From the NCBI GenBank assembly GCA_947179485.1, contig OX359248.1:50974386-51038385 (forward strand): a stretch of 64,000 nucleotides of DNA, in the 5' to 3' direction. The position numbers and the translations under genes are program-made. The DNA comes from Allacma fusca (Eukaryota > Arthropoda > Collembola > Symphypleona > Sminthuridae). Positions within the stretch are counted from its first letter, which is position 1. Each line of letters begins with the position of its first letter. Below the pieces are notes generated by a model, which worked only from the letters and a program-made list of their open reading frames with translations, had not been told where the DNA came from and searched no databases. Positions 10,100-20,277 of the stretch are shown here, in pieces.

Positions 10100-11392
10100 A
10101 TGGAGCAACACGCCGGAGAAGTATTTGTCTGCAATGATGTTTACAAGGCTATCCAGTTTTGTTCTCTCCTAGTCCCAAAACAACTCCGTCTAAATGATTT
10201 CAGAAAATTCATTGACCAGTGAATCCCATTTCATACACAACCAATAAACACCGAAAATTCCTGCTTTTTTTCATTTCCTCCGGAGGCTGAGATGTGGGAG
10301 AGGAGATCGTTCGACGTTGAAATGCTGAGACCACGCAAAGTGAACACTGGACCATTGTGCGTATAATAAAGTGGAAGACGGAACTTTCCAACGAACTCAC
10401 GAGGAGCATTCTGGGAGCTACGAGACAATTGATGAATATTTCCAGGGACCGATCGTTTTAAAGAACTTGTTCACTCAAGACTTGGTGGACCAAAACACAG
10501 ACATTGTTTCAACTACTACAAGCAAATTTGAATCAGTCGAATCAAAATCGATCCACATATGTCAACGACTTCAATTTCTGGAGCGAACCAACTCGCAATT
10601 GGTTCCATCCCTTTTCTTTAGCCCACTTGGAATCTCCGTTAACAACCTATAAATCCCTCAAACAGGGAATCTTGGCCACAATGTCACGCAGTCCGTCAAC
10701 TACTGTCATGATATGTATTTTGGACTCAATATACACAATTGCAAGTGCCTACTGATGAGACATGGTGATACGAACCCGTTCGATGTCCGCATAATGAAGC
10801 TCGATTGGATGAACTACATTGAAAATCCAATCAGTAAGTAAAAATTAATTATTTATGAAGAGACTGTAACTGTTGCAAATTTAATTGGCATATTAGCAAC
10901 TCAATTTGGTTTTTAAATTTCTGTTTTAGATTGGAGTGACCGGTACGAGCAAATGCTGAAGGCTCGACATCCAGAGCCGCCGCCATCATCAGCATCATCG
11001 GCAGAAGCAACATACACCAGCAACCCGGTGGCTTCAACCAGCACACGGGCTGAACTACATAAGCCCATTAAACGGTTAGGAAGTTCACCCTCAGATAAAC
11101 CCATCCGATGTGAATTTGCGGGTTGCAATAAATCCTTCAAGTATAAAAGCTTAATGAAAAGGCACTACCTCTCCTTCCACCTTAAATCTACTCGGGGTAT
11201 ACAAATTTTTCTTTATTCTGCAAACTTACAATAATACGGAACCAGTGCAAGAGATTTAATTAATTACTCTTGTTATTGTTGACAGTTGTGTGTGACGTCT
11301 GCGGAGTTGGCTGTTACGACTCCCACAGCTCAAAGCCGCACAGGGCGGAACAAGGTTGTAATGTTCTCCCTTTCAAAGCTCCCAGCCAATAA
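10100..11392 (+). pseudogene. Decayed or unusual gene ending in C2H2 zinc fingers
   Basis: An ATG at 10100 opens 40 codons to a TGA at 10217. From 10330 to 10833 protein-like frames occur in all three phases with stops between them, so introns I cannot see, or frameshifts, must be invoked. The 3' end is cleaner. An exon ends at 10833 (ATCA|gtaagt, phase 1) and joins 10930-11196, which encodes a Pro/Ser-rich linker and a C2H2 finger (CEFAGCNKSFKYKSLMKRHY then H, spacing C-x4-C-x12-H-x4-H). After CGGG|gtatac it joins 11286-11392, which starts a second Cys pair (CDVCG), with a TAA at 11390-11392. Phases match at both junctions. I do not recognise the upstream part. Lying inside a transposon-like element, the gene may be a captured host gene or an element gene. 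Confidence 0.45.
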
Positions 11393-12207
11393 ACCTAGTC
11401 TCCCTTTTATAATAATAACTTTTATACTAATTTTAACAATTTTAATTATTTTTTAACTCAACAATTGTGAAATAGTCAGCATCAAGGACTATCGATAATT
11501 TTAACATGAACATATTATAAACCCATTGTACAAATGATTTAAAGCTCAGTGGCTTGTGACCGATTGGCGAGCAGAAGTCCCAGTGTCTCATTGCTTGAAA
11601 TCTGTGAAAAATTCAGAAAGCTTCAATCGATCCTTTCCGGTCACACGAATAGACGGGTCATGCCCGATTTATCCTCCCTGCAATTAATCCAGCAGTTTAA
11701 GCCAAAAATCTAATGTAATAATCAAAACAAAAAGACTGAAAATTGAATGACAATACTAAACGTATTATTACATGTCGTGTACATAGTGTATATTTCCTAA
11801 CAAACTATACTATTATGACACGATATTATGTGAACTGTAATTTCAACAATGCAATCAATAATTATTATTCAAGTCGTTCAATTTAAATGCAAGACTGTAA
11901 CTTTAAAAGCAATATTACAAGACTGCGAATAATTTTAAGAATAATCCTGTGATGAAATGAAACCATGCTCTAGTACTATAATAATGCAACTTATAATTGT
12001 GGTATTAATTTAAATGTGTGCTCAATTATTGTAATAATCAAAACTAAGTACAAATGTTTAAATCTCAAAGCAATTAATAGACTGAACATTTGCGAATAAT
12101 ACTTTCCTGATATGAATATGAAGGAAATAAAAGTGCCTTGGGAATACCAAGTGTCAATTCTCAATCGAAAACAACTGTATTCAACCCTTCATTTTTTACT
12201 TATAATT
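11393..12207. other. Right interior of the 6.76-kb element, no gene seen
   Basis: AT-rich, non-coding. Nothing recognised before the right terminal inverted repeat. Confidence 0.5.
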
Positions 12208-12329
12208 TTATCTAACTGACGCTGATTTATTATGGATACAAAACAGGTTTATAGTCCTTTCTTATAGACTTTCGTATGCCCTTAGGAACTAACTATTCCT
12301 TTAATCGACTCTTCTGGTCTTCTTACCAG

Positions 12330-13542
12330 CTTGAAATGTTACATCCCTTACAATTATTAGTGACGCTGCGCCCCTTATGGACAAACCAAGTAGTACTGAT
12401 CACAGATGATTCTTTTAATATTAGTTTTTCTGAAAATATATTTGTATTTCCTATTTTGAACATGAAATTCATGATCACACCTGTCAATAGTAGGGAAAAG
12501 CATAATAACTTTAGGTAGTTTAGATAGATATATTAATGACGATATGTAGTACATGTTCCTTTACGTTGGCTACCCCGAAATTACAATTGCTTCCCCTTTT
12601 CGGTTGATGATTCAAATCAATAGTCTAAAGTGTAATCATTATGAACTTGTAAGTAACTTATGGTCATGTGCAGGGAGACCCGGAAGGAACAGTTAACCTC
12701 TGGCAAGGTATAAGGACCCACAATAGGAAACCCTGCGACCAGGTATGAGGAAGAACACGTTCGGGAGCTAGCATATGTTGAACGAAAGCTGCAACTTTGG
12801 TTGTCCTAACGTTAATGAAGTAGCTATTTTAGAATCTTGAAATATTCATCTCATTAAACTAGAATAGATCCTGGGTCAAATCAGGACTTCTAGGCACCCT
12901 GGTCCGAACAAATATCAGCTGACCCAGTGTCCGGACAAACCCCACTTGACCAAGGGTGTGCTGGCAGGCCGCATTTAACCCAGGGCGTCCTCGTCCTCGG
13001 AATGCTTTTTTATGTATTCAAAACATAGTTGAAGCTATTCCGCTTCAACTATGTAACATTTTCATCATCTCTGATCATTCCCCTTCTCCTACTTCCTATT
13101 TCCCTCCATCCCCTGCTCGTTTAAATACTCCTCCGTCTCCGTCCTCCACAGTGCCATCTGCCATGCTGCCGTTAGTTATGTGTTTCAGGAGTAAGTAGTG
13201 GCCATTTTAACAGTCCGTAGCGTAACGAAGCCACCACCCCTAGCCCAATCATCGACCCCATCAGACCCCGTCCACCGTTGCAGTGGTCCGGTTCAATCAC
13301 CACTTCATTCAGGGAGCTTACTCATGGTGAACCCGAAACCCATACCTGCAACATAGTTATATATAACCATTAAAAATAAAAGCAAAAATGTTTACCTGTT
13401 CTGCAGTAGGTCGGTTGCACACTGCAATCGATTGGTTGAAGCATGGCCTGGAGGAACGGCGCGACCTTATCAGCAAAATCATTAGCAAGATTCCTCTAAA
13501 CCTGATCTAATCAGAAACGTTCCGACACGGCGCAGGCTCAAG
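12330..13542. other. Intergenic stretch, no gene supported
   Basis: I searched this region for the missing esterase exons (HGG and GESAG motifs) and found none. A 20-codon open stretch after GCAG at 12671 is too short to call. Around 12870-12985 there are several GACCCAGG-like words. Confidence 0.5.
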
Positions 13543-13735
13543 TAGTGCTGTAATATTGTACTCGCTTAGTCTGTACTTTTGTATTGTTTTCGTATTTGGT
13601 ACAAAACTAAACAAACAATATCCATTGTCGAGATACAAAACTAAAACAAAAACAAAACGGGAATTGAAAAAAACAATACAATCCAAATTGTATTGTTTCA
13701 AGGTTCTTGAGACGCTAAAAATTTACTAGTGATTG
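13543..13735 (+). repeat. Interspersed repeat A, copy 1 (TAGTGCTGTAAT end)
   Basis: About 190 bp beginning TAGTGCTGTAAT, rich in TTGTACTTT and TTTTGTATTG words, and ending AAGGTTCTTGAGACGCTA. The same order of motifs occurs in reverse complement at 15708-15893. The style of the ends resembles a hAT-derived fragment, but I cannot define both termini. Confidence 0.55.
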
Positions 13736-14033
13736 TTGTAATAGATGACTAGAGCACATAGGAATTGATTTGTGTAATTGGAATCGTGAAAAAAAACGTC
13801 AAAGCACAAAAACTGGGCATTGATTAATTATCGGTAGATCCACCTACTACCGCCCATATAAAATATATACTTACATTGAGTCTGTCATTCTAGTGTCATG
13901 TGACCATTAATGCGCCAATAAAGTCAATCATAGGTGATTTTAATAGTTACTCACCAAGTTTCCTTATATGTCATGCGCCCCTTAAAACCGTAATCTGTCA
14001 TGAGACAATTGGTGACCCGATAAGGTCAATTTG
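13736..14033. other. Short gap before the 39-bp minisatellite
   Basis: Nothing recognised. The words CATGTGACC and GTCATG appear here as outlying fragments of the array that follows. Confidence 0.4.
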
Positions 14034-14034
14034 A

Positions 14035-14970
14035 GTTCACATGACCTTACTGTGTCACGAATAGTCACATGACCTCAGATTGATCTTACTGTGTCACGAA
14101 TAGTCACATGACCTCAGATTGATCTTACTGTTTCACTAATAGTTGCATGACCTCAGATTGACCTTACTGTGTCACGAATAGTCACATGACCTCAGATTGA
14201 CCTTACTGTGTCACTAACAGTCACATGACCTCAGATTGTCCTTACTGTGTCACTAACAGTCACATGACCTCAGATTGTCCTTACTGTGCCACTAATAGTC
14301 GCATGACCTCAGATTGACCTTACTGTGTCACTAATAGTCGCATGACCTCAGATTGACCTTACTGTTTCACTAATAGTTGCATGACCTGAGATTGACCTTA
14401 CTGTGTCACGAATAGACACATGACCTCAGATTGACCTTACTGTGTCACGAATAGTCATATGACCTCAGATTGATCTTACTGTTTCACTAATAGTTGTATG
14501 ACCTCAGATTGACCTTACTGTTTCACTAATAGTTGCATGACCTCAGATTGACCTTACTGTGTCACGAATAGTCACATGACCTCAGATTGACCTTACTGTG
14601 TCACTAACAGTCACATGACCTCAGATTGTCCTTACTGTGCCACTAATAGTTGCATGACCTCAGATTGACCTTACTGTGTCACTAATAGTCGCATGACCTC
14701 AGATTGACCTTACTGTTTCACTAATAGTTGCATGACCTCAGATTGACCTTACTGTGTCACGAATAGTCACATGACCTCAGATTGACCTTACTGTGTCACT
14801 AACAGTCACATGACCTCAGATTGTCCTTACTGTGCCAATAATAGTTGCATGACCTCAGATTGACCTTACTGTGTTACTAATAGTCGCATGACCTCAGAAT
14901 GGCCTTACTGTGTCACTAATAGTTGCATGACCTCAGATTGACCTTACTGTGTTACTAATAGTCGCATGAC
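14035..14970 (+). repeat. 39-bp minisatellite, about 24 copies
   Basis: Head-to-tail copies of a unit that reads CACATGACCTCAGATTGACC then TTACTGTGTCACGAATAGT, period 39 bp. Units differ at a few positions (GTGTCAC/GTTTCAC/GTGCCAC; CGAATAG/CTAATAG/CTAACAG; ATTGACC/ATTGTCC/ATTGATC). The variants recur in blocks, suggesting amplification of multi-unit segments. The array has no coding frame. Confidence 0.95.
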
Positions 14971-15707
14971 TTTGACTGTCACCATATTGATTATTAAAGG
15001 TTGTAACGGCTGAGGCCACTATATCAACCAATAAAACCCTATTATTATTATATTATATTGATTATTATACTCCACCGATAAGATGTACTAGTTGTAGGTT
15101 ACATTTAATGTGGATTAGTAAGACGTCATGAAAAAGGTCACGAATTAAATCAACACTGGATACTGACAATTCAATTGCATCAGATATGATACCAATGAAT
15201 CGGTACTGATCAATAAAATTGGCTAACCGTATGGTTTAAATGTTGACCTGGATAAATCTAGTCGGAGTTCGCGGGTAGACAACAAAGACAAAAGATCTAG
15301 TCTAACAAACGAACTATGCGATTTGTAAATGTAGTCCACGCATAGGGGACATTTCTACATCGATGAAATAGGTGGTAAAAGCCAACGGCTGAGCCAATGG
15401 AAAATATAGATATATAGAGCCTACGCGTCTACTCTATCCATTCTAATTTTAAGCAATGGTAGTGAATATTGTTTATGAAATTATGTTGTTCTGGAAATTA
15501 AAATGAGGTTATTACAGGGGTTATTCACAAATAGGTTGGTGCCACAGAATTGCACCCTTCAAAATTCGACCGTCAACAGATTCAATGCATCTCATATGGG
15601 AGATTAGTCAGTGATTGGTTTTTTGATCTTTTACGTCATTTTTAAACAACTAAAGTTGCACAAATCGATTCCTTCGTGCTCTTGAACTCAGATACAACTA
15701 TCACTTT
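14971..15707. other. Intergenic stretch, no gene supported
   Basis: AT-rich, non-coding, with no recognised element between the minisatellite and the second copy of repeat A. Confidence 0.5.
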
Positions 15708-15893
15708 AGCCAATTTCTAGCGTCTTCTAGAACCTTAGAGCAATACAATACAGATTGTACAGAAACAAAAACAATCTGATAGAAGTACAAAACAAAAACA
15801 AAACTCGGAGTACAAAACAATATCTTAGTTGTACTACTTTTGTACTTTTCGCCAAAGTACAATACAATACTAAAAGGACAAATTACAGCACTA
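15708..15893 (-). repeat. Interspersed repeat A, copy 2 (inverted)
   Basis: The reverse complement reads TAGTGCTGTAATTTGTCC, then TATTGTATTGTACTTT, and ends TCTAAGGTTCTAGAAGACGC. It parallels the copy at 13543-13735 along its whole length, with many substitutions. It is an old interspersed repeat, not a perfect palindrome. Confidence 0.55.
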
Positions 15894-16454
15894 GGCTCAA
15901 GTAACACGAACTTAGCGTGCAGTTCCGTCTTGCTTAGTACTATGTCTCGAAGCCATAGAGAAATTGATTTTTGAACAACACCGGGGAGAAATATAATCTC
16001 AACTTCTGTGATAACAGTCGAAAACACTGAAAGATGCAATACTAATCATAAAATTGGGCGTGTTGAGTCAGAAGAGCATTCCGAAATCGCTGGTATTGTT
16101 AGCACATCTTCTCGAATATCGAAAGATTGCCATCTAGGTAGAATAGAAAACCCTCAAAAGCACGAAACTATATGAATATTTCCGTTCCTGATGTACTTTC
16201 ACAAGAAAAAACCCTAGCACGACGCTGGACTGCTAGTGCGGAGTCTGCATCTTTGGCTAATATGTTTAAATCGTTGACAAGAAAGAAACGAAGTCGGTTT
16301 CAAAATCTAAAAGTAAAACGTCTTTCCATGACGGTTCGAGTTCCAGTAACTTGCAACTTTTTAACTACTGATCGTGGCAGAAAATATATGCCTTCAGTCT
16401 GGATGATTGCATTTACGCGGTGTTGACTTCACTGCAATCAATTTTACAATTGTG
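15894..16454. other. Intergenic stretch with a weak 84-codon frame
   Basis: A plus-strand frame at 16172-16426 has no recognised domain and no splice context, so I do not call it a gene. Otherwise nothing is seen. Confidence 0.4.
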
Positions 16455-16460
16455 TGTATG

Positions 16461-17188
16461 CCAAAGGTGTCCGCCTATCCTACATATAGGCCTATTTGTA
16501 GGCTAAATTATAGGGTGCGAGGATTTTATTAAAGAGGCTTGTAGGCAAAATAGGGTGCAAGAATATACACTTCAAACCTAGCCTACAAAATAGGTAGGCT
16601 CAGCCGTCATAAAATTATAGGCATATATGTAGGCTATTGAAGCACATCATTTTCATTTAATGGTATATGGAACGGGCAAAATTAAAGAATAATCCGCGAC
16701 TGGTACTTGCAGATTGTATACCACTGAAATAAATAATTATTGCGTTTGTAATAAAGCTGACTTTGGAAATGTTTCATGCGGTATTTAATTTGTGAAATCT
16801 TAAGTATGACATCCCTTTTGACCAACGTTGTAAAATTTGGGCGCAATCCAAAACGAGGTCGACACTGTTCCGCTCTTAGGAACTTTGACCAAGGTGACTA
16901 AACTATTTTATTCCGATTCCATTGACTTGAGACATTGTTTTTAATTAGAGTGGAATGCTCTTAAATAGTCTGTCAGTAACGAAAAGCATAGGGAAGGGTG
17001 TAGTATTTGTTGATCTAATTTGTCAATGAAATGTTGGCAAACATGTAGGCTTGGTGCTCCCCATATAGGAAGGATGCAGGATAGGCTGGCCTATTCGGTG
17101 GTTAAAATGTAGGCATATATGTAGGCTCGGTTCAAATTTTATAAATAGGAAGGATATAGGATAGGTTGAGTTATTTGGACACCTTTGG
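16461..17188 (+). mobile_element. MITE family B, copy 1 (728 bp, 6-bp TSD)
   Basis: The ends are the perfect 12-bp inverted repeat CCAAAGGTGTCC / GGACACCTTTGG, flanked by TGTATG on both sides (16455-16460 and 17189-17194). Internal landmarks are CCTATCCTACATATAGGCCT near the left end, TAGGGTGCGAGGATTTTATT, and GGAAGGATATAGGATAGG near the right end. It has no coding capacity. A second copy with the same landmarks lies at 35298-36113. Confidence 0.8.
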
Positions 17189-17194
17189 TGTATG

Positions 17195-19214
17195 CTGTAA
17201 ACAATTGTATTGTTTACAGAAATACAAGTCGTGGATACGGATATCAACGCTGTTGGTGGAGATTCGGATTTACCATTTTTGTTGTTGCTGTAACAATGAA
17301 TGAAACTAGGTTTGCACAAATTAAAATTTCGTCCTGTTGTACTACCCTAACCCTACATAAAAATCCCCTGAAAATGTTCGATATTTTGGGCAAGTGTTAC
17401 CGTACATCAAAACCTCCTTATTATGAGACAAGCCGCTGTAAGGGTGTTGTTTAAGAGAATACACTGTATGATATAACTCTGGAGGGTGTAAATAATTTGT
17501 AAAATAATCTGTTTTAGGTGTTATTTCAAGTGCGACTCGGAAGTTGTTTATGTGCATTGTAATTAAAAATTAATTCCGTGCACAAAACACAAAAAAAAAA
17601 ACACGGTCAGTTGTTGTGGAGTTTAAAATGCAAAATACGTTGGGGTCTCAAAATACTTTTTTTTAAATACCGCACAGCTGTGCCAATAATTCTACGGTGT
17701 GGTATCTTGATGAGTATAGTAGTAATTAGATTATCTCATACGTATTTACATGAACTGGTTTGAATGTATGTATTAGTTAAAAATTAATACAGAAAATAAT
17801 TATTACTTACGAGCTGCCGAGAGCGAGATGTCTGTTAGTATACATACTGTAATTATATGTAATTTATTATATACATATGTACATCCGTAAATACTGTGAT
17901 TTGTCCTAAAATTGCCGTATCATTGTAGCTGCTTAAATACTTCGTCCCATTTAGTCACTTACCTAAACAATTTTATGCTGTGCCATTCATCTTAATTGGC
18001 TATTTCTCTACGTCTTATTGAACATTCTTGCATTCGAGCAAACAGTAGATAATGATAATAATTATTATTAATAAATATATAGTCATTGTACAAACGCTCT
18101 TGTCATCTGATGGGGATTACGTAAGTATACTTTCAAACAAAGCATAATATTGTATGCATTTTAGATAAAACTTCATAACAAATGTTTTTCTTTCGTTTTG
18201 TTATTTGATTGTGTTCTGTTTCTCATTATATGGCGAAATTCCGAGATAGATATATACATAGCGTACCGCCAAATCATTTTCCTCCCCATCAGCCTATATA
18301 AGGGAAAGCGACCAATGGCAAAAATAATTCGATCTCCCCATTTTGTAGAAAATTTCCTTCCAGATTTGTAAACATTTATTCCATTCCCCTAGCTCAAAAA
18401 TTCGGGATACAACGCTCAGGGAAGGAGACACTGGTTTGCTAAAGAGTGCAAAGCAACGTTTAGCCACAGAATTAAAATCGCCTTGATGAATACAAAATTT
18501 AAAATTTCAATAAATGTAATGATAAATGAATCATCCCAGTGCTTTAATTTTCAACCTCAGAATCCGGTGAAAAACATTGAAACAATTGAATGATTTAAAA
18601 TCATTTATTCAGTTTTTTAACTTTTGATCAACCAAGCTGAGTTACTATTTTGTGGTTAAACCATGCTTCACCCTTTTTCGGTCAGTGTCTAAAGTATTCA
18701 ACACATAGATGTCGTGTTGCGCTTGTTTAAAAGGCCTTTAAGTTTTCTACAAACAAGTTTTTAATTAAATTTTTTTCTGAAATTTTGAAATAAAAAATTA
18801 ACTTAAAATAATAAAGCTCCTGTTCCCTGAAACCTATATCCAAAGTACTTGAACTAGAGGGACGGAACAAATATTTAATATCTAGAAGAAAATTTGCGAC
18901 AAAATGCAGGAATCGCAAATATTTTGACATTGGCCAATATACTGTATGGGACAAGGAAGGAAAAGGTTTTGCGACACGGTACACATTGTTTCTGTAAAAA
19001 AAACTTCACTCGGAGAAGAATGTTTTTGGCATTATCATTATTGCAAAGCTGACTGAGACGAATTTACAAATTGTTTTTAACAATGTAACCGGCACATTGT
19101 AACCTCAATATCATGGTCCTTCATGCACGTACATACATATATTTATCAGCTTATGAAATCACTTGCAATTGTTGCAACAATAACTGAAAGCTCTTTAATT
19201 TGTAGTAATGTCAA
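17195..19214. other. 2-kb intergenic stretch, no gene supported
   Basis: Only short frames (up to 89 codons) that overlap each other on both strands. Lysine/AT-rich runs but no domain, exon pair or repeat that I can define. Confidence 0.5.
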
Positions 19215-20277
19215 TTATAAAAAGTTCTGAACACAAGTTGTTATATTTTGGAGAAAATCAGATGTCAAGTAAAAATCAGCAGCCTTTTGTGTAGTGATTT
19301 TATCCACTGTCAGATAACTAAAAAAATCCTTCGAGGCTCCTTTGAAAAGAAATATCAAATTTTGTGAGCTATGACAAGATTTGCTGTACAATAGCACAAG
19401 GTCATCCAAAAATCTGGCAAATCTATCTTCACCCGGTCTGTCATCGGATGCGTCAAAGATTGATGGAGATCGTGAATTTTTCTGATTTTCCTTTCAATCA
19501 AATTGAGGCACATAAATACAATTTTTTGTAACATAATGAGACGATTTTTGTACCAAATCAGGTATGCTACCGTCTTTTTGGTACTTACTGAAGGGACTCG
19601 TAAGTATACCAGTTTTTGAAATTACCTTTCTCTGCTTAAATATCTCTGCTATTGGGTTTATCTTATCCTTTAGGTATTGAAAGAATGACATCATTGTACC
19701 AACATAAAAAGGTGGAATTCCAAGCTCTTCCAGATTCTTGAATACTGTATGCAGGAAAGTGTTTTGCTGACTTAGAATTTGTCGATAATCAGTGGTAGAT
19801 GAACAAGTTCGAATGCTTCCAAGTACACTATTAAAGTCTTTCCTTCGACCAACTGCTTGATCTATTTTTGCTGAATGTCGCTGTGAAATGTACCGCTGGA
19901 TTTGGTGTATTTTCAATGAATCCACATTATGACATTTAGTTCTCAGGAGGTTTAGAGTATGGCCTGCAAATATCTTTACTTCGGCAGGACTTAAATGCAA
20001 TGAGACCGGGATGTGCTTAGATGTGTCCAGTTTTACCAATTTGACACCATCTTGTTTCAGCTGGGACAAACGATCTACTGTAAAAATGTAAACCATTTTG
20101 TTTAATCTCAAAGGTTTGCCCTGAAAATTATTCGGCAGGTCATAATGGTTCCGTAATTTATTAGCACACACTAAAATAACACTAACTCAAATTATTACCT
20201 AAATGTTGATCTCCAATATTTCCAAAAATAAAAACTATGTTAAATATAAACAAAAATATTAATATTGCACTTTGCAT
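19215..20277 (-). CDS. Secreted orphan protein, 3 exons, about 289 aa
   Basis: Model on the minus strand: exon 1 20277-20199, ATG with a hydrophobic signal peptide (M-Q-S-A-I-L-I-F-L-F-I-F-N-I-V-F), ends TTTAG|gtaata in phase 1. Exon 2 is 20077-19554 after TTTTTACAG, phase-matched, in the middle of a long open frame. Exon 3 is 19481-19215 after AAATCAG, ending in TAA. Intron 1 is 121 bases. Intron 2 is 72 bases with a weak gtacaa donor and removes an in-frame TGA at 19496-19494; exons 2 and 3 share one frame across it. Total 870 bases. The protein has scattered Cys residues and no motif I recognise. Without intron 2 the gene would stop 90 codons early. Confidence 0.55.

Larger units (their letters stand above)
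5565..12323. mobile_element. Candidate 6.76-kb TIR element with 6-bp target duplication
   Basis: The ends are inverted repeats of about 115 bp (5565 to about 5680 and about 12208 to 12323). Both start AGAAGACCAGAA and share ATAGTTAGTTCCTAAGGGCA with few mismatches (for example T/G at position 13). The repeat is flanked on both sides by TACCAG (5559-5564 and 12324-12329). Six-base duplications with 5'-AG ends are known from Polinton/Maverick elements; IS3EU and Dada DNA transposons also leave 6-7 bp. I see no polymerase, integrase or transposase inside, so the element would be non-autonomous or decayed. It encloses an intron-bearing membrane-protein gene and a zinc-finger gene remnant. Confidence 0.6.

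Noticed and set aside
19494-19496. In-frame TGA as a selenocysteine codon or programmed readthrough in the orphan gene
   Set aside because: No convincing SECIS element follows and a 72-base in-phase intron explains it more simply.
20171-20198. A 28-base intron in the orphan gene (gtaata...ttttag)
   Set aside because: It is phase-consistent, but a 121-base intron with the same donor and a TTTTTACAG acceptor at 20078 is also in phase and has a normal length.
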